A DNA stretch of 64,000 nucleotides from Blautia sp900556555 (GTDB lineage: Bacteria > Bacillota > Clostridia > Lachnospirales > Lachnospiraceae), in NCBI GenBank assembly GCA_964250615.1, contig CAXUGM010000011.1, one strand, 5' to 3'. Positions 43,567 to 51,991 of the stretch are shown one piece after another. How positions within the stretch are numbered: position 1 is the first letter of the stretch; every line of letters begins with the position of its first letter. The translations under genes and the position numbers were made by a program. The notes under the pieces were generated by a model. The model was not told where the DNA came from. It saw only the letters and a list, made by a program, of their open reading frames with translations, and ran no database searches.

Positions 43567-44643
43567 CTATTCTGCTTTTTCTTCTGTCTGTGGCTGTTTA
43601 ATCGTGTACTGATCATTATCTGTCAGTTTGGCTTTTTTCCATTCTTTTTCATTTACTGTGATTTTTGCATCTTTCTCCCAGCCTTCCAGAAGCTTATTGT
43701 ATGCTTCCTGTTTTCTCTGGTTTACAATATTTTCTTTTTCCTGGTCTGTTGCCTCACGGTCCAGCATACTATCCATGCGGACTACAAAGTAGGAATCTTC
43801 GCCCTCTACTACCTTTTCATACACCTGGCCATCTTTTGTGAGCGTAACAGCCGCTTCTTTTACCTTCTCATCTAGAAGAGTATCTTCAGAATCAAAAGTT
43901 GTATCATATGCACTCATTTCTTCGTCTATTTCTTTTACCAGTGCATCCATGTCTGCTGTGGCAGGGTCTTCTGATGCATTTAATTTATCAAGAAGCTGCT
44001 GTGCCTGGTCTTTTTTTGCCTGTTTTTCTTCGTCTGTCAACGGTGTAGTGGTTCCGTCTTCGTTCTGTTTATCACTAATGCTGAATCTACAGTAGGAAAT
44101 CTTACTCTGCTGTGCCTCAGAATCCTCCACATTCGTATCTACATCTGCTGTCATTGGCTCATACATTTTTTCCTGATAGGTATAAAGCAGAAGCAGATTT
44201 TCAATATCATCCTCTGTAACAGACAGCTTTGTAAGTGTCTCTTCTGTATTAGCCTCTACAAATGCTTTTGCAGATTCCTCAATTTTCTTCTGTTCTTCAT
44301 CCGTAACAGACACTTCATACTCATCTGCATGCTGTTTTAAAAGAACCATATTCTTTAACTGCTGCACAATCATATTTTTTGTAGATTCCCCATAAGTGGT
44401 TCCGTCTCCCGCATCCTGATCCCAGATTCCGGTTGTGCTGCCTCCCATCATGGCATAATAAGACTGCATCTGTGCCTGATTCATACGAAGCATCATATTA
44501 CCGGTTCCCACACTTACAGTATCTTCCCCGCAGGTAATCAATGCCTTTGTTCCGTCAAGGCTGCTGCCGCATCCTGCCAGCAGTCCTGTTCCCATCACAC
44601 CTGCCATAACTGCACAGGCCAGTTTTTTTGTTACTCTATTCAT
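43567..44643 (-). CDS. PrsA/SurA-like foldase lipoprotein
   Basis: 358 residues. Lipoprotein signal peptide with lipobox LLAGC (Cys ~25). The next ~150 residues are a SurA-N-like helical chaperone region (MIVQQLKNMVLLKQHADEYEVSVTDEEQKKIEE), then a divergent parvulin-like region (~180-315) that includes KEAAVTLTKDGQVYEKVVEGEDSYFVVRM, and a helical tail. It should assist folding of exported proteins at the membrane surface. The PPIase active site is poorly preserved, so chaperone activity is more certain than isomerase activity. It lies downstream of mfd on the same strand after a 137-bp gap. Confidence 0.82.
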   Translation of the reverse strand: MNRVTKKLACAVMAGVMGTGLLAGCGSSLDGTKALITCGEDTVSVGTGNMMLRMNQAQMQSYYAMMGGSTTGIWDQDAGDGTTYGESTKNMIVQQLKNMVLLKQHADEYEVSVTDEEQKKIEESAKAFVEANTEETLTKLSVTEDDIENLLLLYTYQEKMYEPMTADVDTNVEDSEAQQSKISYCRFSISDKQNEDGTTTPLTDEEKQAKKDQAQQLLDKLNASEDPATADMDALVKEIDEEMSAYDTTFDSEDTLLDEKVKEAAVTLTKDGQVYEKVVEGEDSYFVVRMDSMLDREATDQEKENIVNQRKQEAYNKLLEGWEKDAKITVNEKEWKKAKLTDNDQYTIKQPQTEEKAE

Positions 44644-44780
44644 AATGTTTTTCTCCTCCTGAATCTCTAATATTGCCCTGGTTTTATCAAATCACAGCGT
44701 CTTTTACCATTATAGACGTTTTTGCACCATGGGGCAAGGAATTTTTAAGGGGAGAATGTGAAGATATTGTGTTTTAAAAC

Positions 44781-47700
44781 CTACTCCATAATCACACTCT
44801 GAAATTCCTTCAGTACCGCTTCCAAGGTATCCAGCACATCCAAGGTTTCTTTTGGTTTTCTTCCCTTCAGCGAAAGCATAAAATACGGTGTTTCTTCCAG
44901 CCGCATGGTAAGGTTATTCTTAAACTTCTCCAAAATAGGCGGAAAGCCTGCCGGATTCACTTTTGCCCGCTCAAACATAGAAATTTTCACACTCTGCCCA
45001 CTCTGTTTAATCTCACGGATGTAGGCTTTATGTGCCATGGCTTTCAGGTTGGCAATCATCAATAGATTCTGCACTGCTTTTGGCGGATCTCCGAAACGGT
45101 CCAGCAGTTCTTCCATCATATCTTCATATTCTTCCTGGGATTCAATAGCTGCAATCCGCTTATAAACGTCTAGTTTCTGGAATTCATTCGGAATGAATTT
45201 CGGTGGGATAAAGGCATTCACTTCCAGGTCTATGGTGGTCTCAAAATCCTCCTGCTGCTTGATTCCCTTTTCTTCTTTCACTGCTTCGTCAAGCATTTTG
45301 CAGTAAAGATCATATCCCACTGCCTGCATATGACCATGCTGCTCTGCACCAAGAAGATTTCCTGCCCCACGGATTTCCAGGTCACGCATGGCAATCTTAA
45401 AACCGCTTCCCAAGTCCGTAAATTCCCGAATCGCATGAAGACGTTTCTCTGCCACTTCTTTCAGCATTTTGTTTTTCTTATACATGAGGAAAGCATAGGC
45501 TGTCCTGTTGGAGCGCCCTACACGCCCCCGGAGCTGATACAACTGGGAGAGTCCCATCTGGTCTGCGTCATGGATAACCATGGTGTTGGCATTCGAAATA
45601 TCCAGTCCTGTCTCAATAATGGTAGTAGAAACCAGCACATCAATCTCTCCGTTAATAAACCCGTACATGATTTTTTCTAATTGCCGCTCCTGCATCTGTC
45701 CATGGGCAAAGGCTACATTCGCCTCCGGAACCAGTTTTGCCACACGGTTGGTCACTTCATCAATATCATTGACACGGTTATACACATAATACACCTGGCC
45801 GCCTCTTGCCATTTCCCTGCTGATGGCTTCCCTCACCATTTCCTCATTATACTCCATAACATAAGTCTGTATCGGCATACGGTCCATAGGTGCTTCTTCC
45901 AGCACGCTCATATCACGGATTCCGATCAAACTCATATGCAAGGTTCTTGGGATTGGTGTAGCAGTCAGGGTCAGAACATCCACATTTTCTTTCATTTTCT
46001 TGATTTTTTCTTTGTGAGTCACACCAAAACGCTGTTCCTCATCAATAATCAAAAGTCCTAAGTCTTTAAACTTGATATCATCTGAAAGAACCCTGTGGGT
46101 TCCAATCAGAATATCAACCAGTCCTTTTTGCAGATCTGTGATGGTTTTCTTCTGTTCTGCCGGGGTCTTGAACCGGCACATCAGATCCACACGCACAGGA
46201 AAATCCTTCATCCTCTGCATAAAGGTATTGTAATGCTGCTGGGCTAAGATTGTGGTAGGCACCAGATAAACGACCTGCTTTCCTTCCTGAACGGCTTTAA
46301 AGGCAATACGGATGGCAATTTCTGTTTTTCCGTATCCAACATCACCACAAATCAGGCGGTCCATAATCTTCGTACTTTCCATATCCTTCTTGGCAGCTTC
46401 AATGGCAAGAAGCTGGTCTTCTGTCTCCTCAAATGGAAACATTTCTTCAAATTCACGCTGCCATAAGGTATCCGGCTCGTACTGATATCCTGCGTTTTCC
46501 TGCCTTGCCGCATATAGCTTCACCAGATCTTTCGCAATATTTTTTACAGCTCCCCGCACTTTTGTCTTGGTCTTATTCCATTCCTGCCCGCCGATTTTAT
46601 TTAATTTCGGAACATGTGCATCTGCCCCTGCATATTTTTGCAGCATATCCAGCTGGTTTGGCAGGATATAGAGCGTACTGTTTCCTGCATACTCGATTTT
46701 AATATAATCTTTCGCTACTTTATCTACAGTAATTTTTTCGATTCCTTTATAAACGCCAAGCCCGTGATTCTCATGTACCACATAATCTCCTACACTCAGT
46801 TCGCTGAAGCTCTGGATTCTCTTGCCGCTGTATTCCTTCTTTTTGCGTTTTTTCTTCTTTTCCTGACCGAAAATATCAGACTCTGTGATCATGACAAATT
46901 TAATCATCGGATATTCAAATCCCCGCTTCATGCGACCAAACGCTGTCATAATCTCTCCCGGAGCAATCACCCGGTTCATATCTTCTGTATAAAAACTGTT
47001 AAGTCCTTCATCCCGCAAGTCCTCCGCAAGACGGGCAGCTCTTGTTCTGGAACCAGAGAGCAAAAGTACCTGATACCCGTTTTTCTTATACTGTTTCAAA
47101 TCTTTGACCAGCAGTTCAAAACTATTATTATAAGGACTTACGGATTTCGCAGAAATGTGAAAACCGGCTTTCATATCCCAGTCTCCCTTTTGCTGCTCAA
47201 TGGTACAAAGTGACACACATCTTTTTTTATTCAGTTTGTGAACGGTCTGCTTATAACTCATGAGCAAATCCGCCTGCCCCGGCAGAAGATAACCTTTTTC
47301 CAGCCTGTGCTCCATGCTTTCCCTGAACTCTGTTTCCACCGCATCTGCATGCTCAGCCAGACGGTTTGTCTCATCCAGAATCACCAGGGTATTTTCATCT
47401 TCAAAGTAATCCGGCAGTGTTACTGCATTCTTATAAAAATACCGCAAAAACTGTTCCGCAGCCGCAAAATCTTCAAATTCCTTCAGATTGTCTATGGTTT
47501 CTTCCACATAATGTTTCAGTCTGGCTCCCTCTTCTGTGAGAAAGTCATCCCGGAACTTCTGCACTGTGGCTTTTTTTTCTTTTTCTATGGCTTTTAAGCC
47601 CTTGTCCAGGGTTTCTTTGTCTAATACCAGTTCCGAAGCCGGATAGATAGTAATCTCATCCAGATTTTCGATAGAACGCTGGCTCTCTGCGTCAAAACTC

Positions 47701-48326
47701 CGGATAGAATCAATCTCATCGCCCCACAGCTCTATACGAATAGGATTTGTCTCTGTCAGAGGGAAAATATCAATAATACCGCCCCTAAAAGAGAATTGTC
47801 CAGGTGCCTCTGCCTGGGCATTTCTTTCATACCCCATTCCAAGAAACTGTTTCTTGAGTTTGTCCATATCAAGAGGACTTCCGCTGTCAAAGGATAAGGT
47901 ATGTTTCTCCAGTACTTCAAGCGGAAGCAGATAATCCATACAGCCGCTCATACTGGTAATAACCGTTACATTCTTCCTGGCAAGCAGAGCAGCGATCACC
48001 TTCATCCGCTCCTTCGTCAGGAGATTACCGTGTATATCTGCCTGGAAGAAAATCAAATCCTTGGCAGGATACAAATACACTTCCCGGTCATAAAGCCTGT
48101 AATCCTCATATAATTCTTTTGCTTTTAAATCGTTTTCTGCAATGATCAGACAGTTGCATCCCTGCTTCCGGGTCTTTTTTAAAGCCTCAAAAAGCCCATA
48201 CATCATATGGGCTTTCTGAGATTCCACACAGCCGGAAAGCTGTAGAACACCTCTGTTTTTATCAAGTCTGGACGTTATTTCATCAAATTCGCCCAGTTGT
48301 TCCAATGGCTGCATGAATACCTGCAT
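44781..48326 (-). CDS. mfd: Transcription-repair coupling factor
   Basis: 1181 residues, normal for Mfd. N-terminal UvrB-like region (~1-350), RNA polymerase interaction domain (~480-570; GDYVVHENHGLGVYKGIEKI), translocase with Walker A GDVGYGKTEIAIRIAF (~655-670), DEEQRF box (~758), TATPIPRTLHMSL, RGRVGRSNRTAYAFLMY, and a C-terminal TRCF domain (~1010-1130). It removes stalled RNA polymerase at lesions and recruits UvrA. It starts 14 nt after the pth stop, so pth-mfd form an operon. Confidence 0.97.
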   Translation of the reverse strand: MQVFMQPLEQLGEFDEITSRLDKNRGVLQLSGCVESQKAHMMYGLFEALKKTRKQGCNCLIIAENDLKAKELYEDYRLYDREVYLYPAKDLIFFQADIHGNLLTKERMKVIAALLARKNVTVITSMSGCMDYLLPLEVLEKHTLSFDSGSPLDMDKLKKQFLGMGYERNAQAEAPGQFSFRGGIIDIFPLTETNPIRIELWGDEIDSIRSFDAESQRSIENLDEITIYPASELVLDKETLDKGLKAIEKEKKATVQKFRDDFLTEEGARLKHYVEETIDNLKEFEDFAAAEQFLRYFYKNAVTLPDYFEDENTLVILDETNRLAEHADAVETEFRESMEHRLEKGYLLPGQADLLMSYKQTVHKLNKKRCVSLCTIEQQKGDWDMKAGFHISAKSVSPYNNSFELLVKDLKQYKKNGYQVLLLSGSRTRAARLAEDLRDEGLNSFYTEDMNRVIAPGEIMTAFGRMKRGFEYPMIKFVMITESDIFGQEKKKKRKKKEYSGKRIQSFSELSVGDYVVHENHGLGVYKGIEKITVDKVAKDYIKIEYAGNSTLYILPNQLDMLQKYAGADAHVPKLNKIGGQEWNKTKTKVRGAVKNIAKDLVKLYAARQENAGYQYEPDTLWQREFEEMFPFEETEDQLLAIEAAKKDMESTKIMDRLICGDVGYGKTEIAIRIAFKAVQEGKQVVYLVPTTILAQQHYNTFMQRMKDFPVRVDLMCRFKTPAEQKKTITDLQKGLVDILIGTHRVLSDDIKFKDLGLLIIDEEQRFGVTHKEKIKKMKENVDVLTLTATPIPRTLHMSLIGIRDMSVLEEAPMDRMPIQTYVMEYNEEMVREAISREMARGGQVYYVYNRVNDIDEVTNRVAKLVPEANVAFAHGQMQERQLEKIMYGFINGEIDVLVSTTIIETGLDISNANTMVIHDADQMGLSQLYQLRGRVGRSNRTAYAFLMYKKNKMLKEVAEKRLHAIREFTDLGSGFKIAMRDLEIRGAGNLLGAEQHGHMQAVGYDLYCKMLDEAVKEEKGIKQQEDFETTIDLEVNAFIPPKFIPNEFQKLDVYKRIAAIESQEEYEDMMEELLDRFGDPPKAVQNLLMIANLKAMAHKAYIREIKQSGQSVKISMFERAKVNPAGFPPILEKFKNNLTMRLEETPYFMLSLKGRKPKETLDVLDTLEAVLKEFQSVIME

Positions 48327-48340
48327 ATAGCGTTCTCCTG

Positions 48341-48943
48341 TTATTCCTGCTTGTTTTCAGTTGCTTTTTTCTTTTTTGCTGCTCCATTGTAATGATTCAT
48401 GGCAACTTCAATTCCATCTTTCAGAATCATTTCCACTGCATCGGCAGCATCACAGATAGCTTTGTCCACCAGTTCTCTTTCTTCCGAAGAAAATCTGCCA
48501 AGGACATAATCTGCCAGATCCCAGCCTTTCGGTTTTGCCCCAACACCGACCTTGATGCGGTAGAAATTCTGGGTGCCAATCTGAGCGATAATGCTCTTTA
48601 TCCCATTATGGCCGCCGGCACTTCCCTTTTTGCGGATGCGTATCTGCCCCGGTTCCAGGTCAATATCATCATAGATTACAATCAACTCTGTTTCCGGATC
48701 CATTTTATAATAATTTACATATTCCCGGATAGCCTCCCCGCTGAGGTTCATATAAGTCAGAGGTTTTACTGCCAGAACCTTTTCTCCGGCAATCATTCCT
48801 TTTCCATACATGGCCTTGTGGGCAATCCCCCCCTGTGGAATACGGTGACGTTCAATCAGCTCGTCTATGGTGTCAAAACCCATGTTATGCCTGGTCTTTT
48901 CGTATTGTCTGCCTGGGTTTCCAAGCCCCGCTATTAAAAACAT
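48341..48943 (-). CDS. pth: Peptidyl-tRNA hydrolase
   Basis: 200 residues. Catalytic histidine in TRHNMGFDTIDEL (~17-29; His 19), GLGNPGRQYEKT at the start, PLTYMNLSG (~61-69), YDDIDLEPGQIRIRKKGSAGGHNGIKSI (~91-118, with Asp 93). It frees tRNA from prematurely released peptidyl-tRNA. A lysine-rich tail (KKKKATENK) follows the core. Placed between the DUF1980-type gene (10-nt gap) and mfd, in one operon. Confidence 0.97.
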   Translation of the reverse strand: MFLIAGLGNPGRQYEKTRHNMGFDTIDELIERHRIPQGGIAHKAMYGKGMIAGEKVLAVKPLTYMNLSGEAIREYVNYYKMDPETELIVIYDDIDLEPGQIRIRKKGSAGGHNGIKSIIAQIGTQNFYRIKVGVGAKPKGWDLADYVLGRFSSEERELVDKAICDAADAVEMILKDGIEVAMNHYNGAAKKKKATENKQE

Positions 48944-48953
48944 ATGATTCTCC

Positions 48954-49910
48954 TTAATTAAAATATACTAATTCCTGTTTCAAAGGCTCTGTAGGTTCAA
49001 CAGAAATAGCAGTGAGCACCGGACCTTCGCCATGGTAAGATTCCACATATGCGTAATCTACGGAAGCAACCACCTTCACCCACTTACCTGTTTTAAGAGT
49101 TTTTGCCACAGGGCTTTTGCAGACATAGCCAATAAAGCTGGTATCATCTGCACAGCATGTCATTGCCATTCTTCCCGGAACAAATACGTCTTTTGCCAGT
49201 TCCCGTGATTTCAGGACCATAGCAGTAAAAGCTACTGTCTTACCTTCATAGGTTTCCGGATGATCCATCGCATCGATAAACCAGATACCGTAATCTTCAT
49301 CCATGATCTCAATCACGTCTGCATTAACATCAAAAGGCATTTCTTCTGCGAAGATATCCTCAATCTCTCCCTCTTCATCTTCAAAGATAATCTCTGCACT
49401 TTGATTTACTACCTTTACACTTCTCCTGAAAGAAGCCAGAGGCATGTCCATCTGACAGCGGTTAAACAGAACCATGTCTGCATTCCGTACCATCTCTACA
49501 AACAGGGATTTCATATTGTTCATATAAACCTGGAATGTGCTGGCATCTACGGTAACAATGTGCTGTACAATTCCCCAGTCTTTTGGAAGCTGCATTTCTT
49601 CGAACTTACTTACCTGCCACATGCCGTTGTATTCAATGATGACACGTTCTGGAGAATAAAAGGCATCATAGGCCACCAGACGCTCTGGAGTCAATTCATC
49701 GAAACTGTTCAGCACCTCCACAGAAGTTCTGCTTCTTCTCAATTTCTTCTCATCAAACTCTACCTCTCCTTCTTCGCAGAGAATAATAAGGGTCTGGCCT
49801 TCAATCTGGAAATATTCCTGGTCAATGGTGAAATCCAGGAATGTAGACTTGCCGCTTTCCAGAAATCCTGCCATAAAATATATAGGAACTCTGATTTCGT
49901 CTTCCATCAT
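48954..49910 (-). CDS. COG0523-like GTPase with a C-terminal DUF1980/YcgQ-like domain
   Basis: 318 residues from the ATG at 49910 (AGAAAGGA upstream; frame extends to 50063 without a ribosome site). The N-terminal half is CobW/COG0523-like with P-loop GFLESGKST (~14-22), but the hallmark CxCC metal motif is absent (LIILCEEGEVEFDEKKL instead). The C-terminal ~110 residues (VAFTAMVLKSRELAKDVFV; MAMTCCADDTSFIGYVCKS) resemble the C-terminal domain of YcgQ-type putative permease subunits. It probably serves metal handling with the true COG0523 gene 34 nt upstream. The domain fusion is my reading; no search was run. Confidence 0.72.
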   Translation of the reverse strand: MMEDEIRVPIYFMAGFLESGKSTFLDFTIDQEYFQIEGQTLIILCEEGEVEFDEKKLRRSRTSVEVLNSFDELTPERLVAYDAFYSPERVIIEYNGMWQVSKFEEMQLPKDWGIVQHIVTVDASTFQVYMNNMKSLFVEMVRNADMVLFNRCQMDMPLASFRRSVKVVNQSAEIIFEDEEGEIEDIFAEEMPFDVNADVIEIMDEDYGIWFIDAMDHPETYEGKTVAFTAMVLKSRELAKDVFVPGRMAMTCCADDTSFIGYVCKSPVAKTLKTGKWVKVVASVDYAYVESYHGEGPVLTAISVEPTEPLKQELVYFN

Positions 49911-49944
49911 AGGTTTGTTTTCCTTTCTGCAACTTTTGCTGTTT

Positions 49945-51030
49945 TTATAATCCAAACAGTTCTGCCAGTTTTTCCTCTTTGATCTTGGAGCCGATGACAC
50001 ATAATCTTCCTGTATAATCAGGTGCTCCTGTACGGATGTCTGCTTCACCAGGAACCATGTCAAAGTAAATCCACTGTCCGTCTTTTCCTTCTACCATACC
50101 TTTAGCACGAAGAATCATTCCATAGCTGTCATCTGTGGAAAGTGTATCCAGAATCTTGCTGATTTCCTCCTGGGTATAAGATTTAATCGTTTCTTTTCCC
50201 CAGCTTGTAAACACTTCATCTGCATGATGATGGTGGTGCTCATGGCCGCAGCCGCATTCTTCGTGGTCGTGATGGTGATGGTCATGACCGCAGCCGCATT
50301 CTTCATGGTCATGATGGTGGTGCTCATGACCGCAGCCGCATTCTTCATGGTCGTGATGATGGTGCTCATGATGATGTCCGCCGCATACCGGGCATGCTTC
50401 TTCTTCCATCAGCTCTTTTTCCAGAGAACGGTTATGCTCCATAGTATCCAGTATTTTTGCTCCTGAAAGCTGTTCAATCGGAGTCGTGATTACCGCAGCC
50501 TTTTCGTTCAGAGAACGAATCAATTCCACTGCTGTCTGTACCTTGTCATCTGTAGCTTTTGGTGTATCTGTACGGCTCAAAATAACAGTTCCCGCGTATT
50601 CAATCTGATTGCTGAAAAATTCACCGAAGTTTTTCATATACATTTTGCATTTTGTCACATCTACAACTGTGGTAAAGCTGTTCAATGTTATGTCAACTTC
50701 ATTTTCTACTTTCTGTACTGCTTTGATGACATCTGATAATTTACCTACTCCAGACGGTTCAATAATGATTCTGTCTGGATGATAAGTTTTGATTACTTCT
50801 TTCAGTGCTTCTCCGAAATCACCTACCAGGGAACAGCAGATACAGCCGGAGTTCATTTCTCTGATTTCGATTCCAGCCTCTTTCAAAAATCCGCCGTCAA
50901 TACCAATCTCACCGAATTCATTTTCAATTAAAACTACCTGCTCACCCTTGTAAGCCTCTGTAAGCAATTTTTTAATTAAAGTTGTCTTTCCTGCTCCCAG
51001 GAATCCTGAAAAAATATCTATTTTTGTCAT
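49945..51030 (-). CDS. COG0523 family GTPase with a His-rich metal-binding array (zinc chaperone type)
   Basis: 361 residues. P-loop GFLGAGKTT (~9-17), the metal-binding motif GCICCSL (~62-68), EPSGVGK (~91-97) and SRTD (~152-155) define the CobW/ZNG1 family of GTPases that deliver zinc or cobalt. Residues ~213-269 are a metal-binding insert: CPVCGG followed by four units of His-rich sequence separated by ECGCGH, encoded by 42-bp tandem repeats (50222-50375). The C-terminal domain (~275-361) is the usual CobW-C. First gene of the pth-mfd operon, with a structured leader. Zinc is the likely metal given the His/Cys array, but this is inference. Confidence 0.9.
   Translation of the reverse strand: MTKIDIFSGFLGAGKTTLIKKLLTEAYKGEQVVLIENEFGEIGIDGGFLKEAGIEIREMNSGCICCSLVGDFGEALKEVIKTYHPDRIIIEPSGVGKLSDVIKAVQKVENEVDITLNSFTTVVDVTKCKMYMKNFGEFFSNQIEYAGTVILSRTDTPKATDDKVQTAVELIRSLNEKAAVITTPIEQLSGAKILDTMEHNRSLEKELMEEEACPVCGGHHHEHHHHDHEECGCGHEHHHHDHEECGCGHDHHHHDHEECGCGHEHHHHHADEVFTSWGKETIKSYTQEEISKILDTLSTDDSYGMILRAKGMVEGKDGQWIYFDMVPGEADIRTGAPDYTGRLCVIGSKIKEEKLAELFGL
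50222..50375. repeat. 42-bp tandem repeat coding for His/Cys-rich units
   Basis: Three near-identical 42-bp units (14 codons each, starting near 50245, 50287 and 50329) plus a partial one. On the coding strand each gives an ECGCGH-(D/E)-HHHH-DHE peptide. In-frame repeat number may vary between strains. Confidence 0.85.
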
Positions 51031-51060
51031 TTTGTCTGTCTCCCTTCTTAAAACAATGGA

Positions 51061-51175
51061 AAAGGGGACGAAAGTCCTACTTCCGCCCCTTCATACCGTC
51101 TAAATTGTCAAAAAGCAGCCATGGCTGCCTGTTAAATTTCCTCTCGGTGGAGAGTATAACACATGTTCTATAAAG
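51061..51175 (-). promoter_or_regulatory. Promoter and structured leader of the COG0523 operon
   Basis: Minus strand TTGCAC / 18 bp / TATACT (about 51152-51181) gives a transcript whose leader has two hairpins: GCAGCC-AT-GGCTGC followed by TTTTTG (51111-51126, terminator-like) and GGGG..GGACTTTCGTCC..CCCC followed by TTTT (51060-51092). The first could act as an attenuator before the gene. No known riboswitch consensus was recognised. Confidence 0.5.
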
Positions 51176-51197
51176 AGTGCAAGGGGGTATTTCACAA

Positions 51198-51878
51198 CTA
51201 CCTCTGTGGATTGTTTCCGATAGATTTTACCCAGATACTCACCGGCATATTCAGAGAAATGGAAAGCATTGGTTCCAGATGTTTTTTCAAGCCCCGAAGC
51301 ATTTTTCGTCCTTCTGCTGTTGTCTTTACTGCAATGACGAAAACCAATGCACCTGCAAAAACATTTCCCTCTCCATATAAAGAAGGAAATAACTCTGTTT
51401 CCTGAAACATGGTTTCTTCTGAAAAAGCTAGAACTTCTTTATATGTTTTTTTCAAAAGTTCTCCTGCTTTTCTGGCCTTTTCCCTGGAAAAAGAGTCTAA
51501 AAGGGATTCTAAAAATTTAAGCTGGGATTCCTCCAGGCGTTCAATATGAATGGGATTCCTGAGATAGAAATACCTAAGCCCCATAAAATCACTTTTCTGG
51601 TAAATATCCTGTTCCACTCTTTCTATTTCTGCAAATCCGATTTCATGTTTTTGTATTCCCTGGTCAATATCAGCAAGGTCTGTCTGCCCAAGCAAAAATC
51701 TGCTTAACAGAAAACGGTAAATTCCCTGAAGCAAGACAAACCTTTCTGTAAACATTCCATCTTTATATAAATTTTTAACCTCTGCCATTTTTTCATTATA
51801 CGTTCCAGCCAAAAGTTTTTTATATTCCTCTGGTTCAGGCAAATATAAAGTATCCATATATTGTCTTAGATTTTTCAT
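51198..51878 (-). CDS. Hypothetical helical protein
   Basis: 226 residues from the ATG at 51878 (AGGAGG 5 nt upstream); the frame extends to 51923 but that start has no site. No signal peptide; mostly charged amphipathic helices (MAEVKNLYKDGMFTERFVLLQ; LKFLESLLDSFSREKARKAG), and a hydrophobic segment near the C-terminus (NVFAGALVFVIAVKTTAEG, ~165-183). No family recognised. It follows the giant surface protein gene on the same strand by 113 bp and may be read by the same transcript. Confidence 0.65.
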   Translation of the reverse strand: MKNLRQYMDTLYLPEPEEYKKLLAGTYNEKMAEVKNLYKDGMFTERFVLLQGIYRFLLSRFLLGQTDLADIDQGIQKHEIGFAEIERVEQDIYQKSDFMGLRYFYLRNPIHIERLEESQLKFLESLLDSFSREKARKAGELLKKTYKEVLAFSEETMFQETELFPSLYGEGNVFAGALVFVIAVKTTAEGRKMLRGLKKHLEPMLSISLNMPVSIWVKSIGNNPQR

Positions 51879-51991
51879 ATGAGCCTCCTGTTCTACTTCT
51901 GCGTTTTTTTTTAAACACATCATAGCAAGAGTCTCTAAAAAATACTGTTGTATCCGACAAATGGTCTGATTCAGCCGACAGATGACATATT

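Noticed and set aside
50222..50375. CRISPR-like short repeats
   Set aside because: The 42-bp units are in-frame codons for His/Cys-rich peptides inside a GTPase gene, with no spacers.
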